Shown here: in pieces, positions 21,154 through 21,396 of the stretch
How positions within the stretch are numbered: the stretch's first letter is position 1
How the letters are laid out: every line of letters begins with the position of its first letter
NCBI GenBank assembly: GCA_964449995.1
Contig: CAYVBW010000015.1
Location: 1-21,396 of the forward strand
From: CAYVBW01 sp964449995
Lineage (GTDB): Bacteria > Patescibacteriota > Microgenomatia > UBA1400 > PJMF01
Length of the DNA stretch: 21,396 nucleotides
Direction of reading: 5' to 3'
The notes under the pieces: model-generated
Told to the model about the DNA's origin: nothing
The model's input: only the letters and a program-made list of their open reading frames with translations
The model's database searches: none
Translations under genes and position numbers: made by a program

Positions 21154-21396
21154 TCAATAAATTATCAGAAGTTTCTGGCCGTGGGCCACATATGGCAGTA
21201 TTTGTTTTTCTTGGACAAATTCGACACATTCATTATCAGTTTCTAAAACTATTATCCTTGAATCCTTATCTAAAATTTCTTCACACGATGGTCTGATTTC
21301 TTTTAACTCTATTTTTTCAATATTAGGCAAAAAATACATTAAAGTATCATTAAGTGAGAGATAGTGTTGATTAGCTTCCTGTGTAAAAATTAACTC
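21154..21396 (-). CDS. C-terminal part of an unrecognised protein, cut by the window edge
   Basis: The minus-strand frame is open from the window end (21396) to the TGA at 21154-21156, giving at least 80 residues. An internal ATG at 21339 is unlikely to be the true start because the frame continues upstream with ordinary codons (ELIFTQEANQHYLSLNDTL). Visible features are alternating beta-like segments, IEKIELKEIRPSCEEIL, SRIIVLETDNECVEFV and a hydrophobic end LPYVAHGQKLLIIY, with two cysteines. I do not recognise the family. It converges on the sigma factor gene across 168 nt. Confidence 0.5.
   Translation of the reverse strand, partial: ELIFTQEANQHYLSLNDTLMYFLPNIEKIELKEIRPSCEEILDKDSRIIVLETDNECVEFVQEKQILPYVAHGQKLLIIY

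Noticed and set aside
1..21396. tRNA genes, CRISPR arrays, insertion sequences, prophage or toxin-antitoxin modules
   Set aside because: I scanned both strands by eye for T-loop GGTTCGAAT-like segments, regularly spaced repeats, terminal inverted repeats and transposase or integrase motifs, and saw none.

Overview
AT-rich, gene-dense bacterial chromosome segment. It holds 19 confident protein genes, two of them cut by the window edges, with no rRNA, tRNA, CRISPR array or insertion sequence that I could see, and no gene-free stretch over 300 bases. Several traits point to the candidate phyla radiation (Patescibacteria) or a similarly streamlined anaerobic or microaerophilic lineage. These are tiny intergenic gaps with shared or touching stop codons, a TruB lacking the usual C-terminal domain, a DUF5652-like small membrane protein, a SIMPL-domain protein, a small anchored acidic protein, few Shine-Dalgarno sites and -10 boxes set almost against start codons. 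TGA is used as a stop (iscS), so the standard code fits. The lineage is inference; a 16S or ribosomal-protein search of the parent contig would settle it.

Left part (1-4333): guaA (GMP synthase, only the extreme 5' end missing) and a class A flavodiiron protein lie 4 nt apart on +. They converge on truB (-), with the two stop codons sharing one CTAG. truB and a DUF362 gene (+) diverge from a 59-nt region holding two mirror-image extended -10 boxes.

Middle-left (4420-8756, +): a 72-aa four-cysteine protein, TspO/MBR, a DUF1295 membrane protein and a P2-type cation ATPase. The first and last of these have related TGTGCTA-type promoters placed at the same distance from their start codons.

Middle (8792-13876, -): an erythromycin-esterase-family membrane-anchored protein, then two adjacent GH130 genes, one with two GH130 modules and one with a GH130 module behind an uncharacterised N-terminal half. 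The GH130 pair forms one operon behind a good sigma-70 promoter.

Right part (13965-21396): an anchored acidic protein and purF (+), convergent at 1 nt with a minimal iscR-iscS-iscU operon (-). A site resembling the E. coli IscR type 1 operator lies between the iscR promoter and its start codon. PurF keeps the four Fe-S cysteines and the cleavable propeptide of the B. subtilis-type enzyme, so it is probably a client of the neighbouring Isc proteins. Then come the DUF5652-like protein, the SIMPL protein and a PPC/DUF296 protein (all -), a compact sigma-70 family factor (+), and the C-terminal end of an unrecognised gene (-) at the right edge.

The observations most worth following are the recurring TANNNT box 6-8 nt before ATG (predicted leaderless mRNAs), the predicted IscR autoregulation in a three-gene Isc operon, and the GH130 modules whose phosphorolysis-associated His motif differs from module to module. 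I saw no clear-cut new multi-gene defence or mobile system here.
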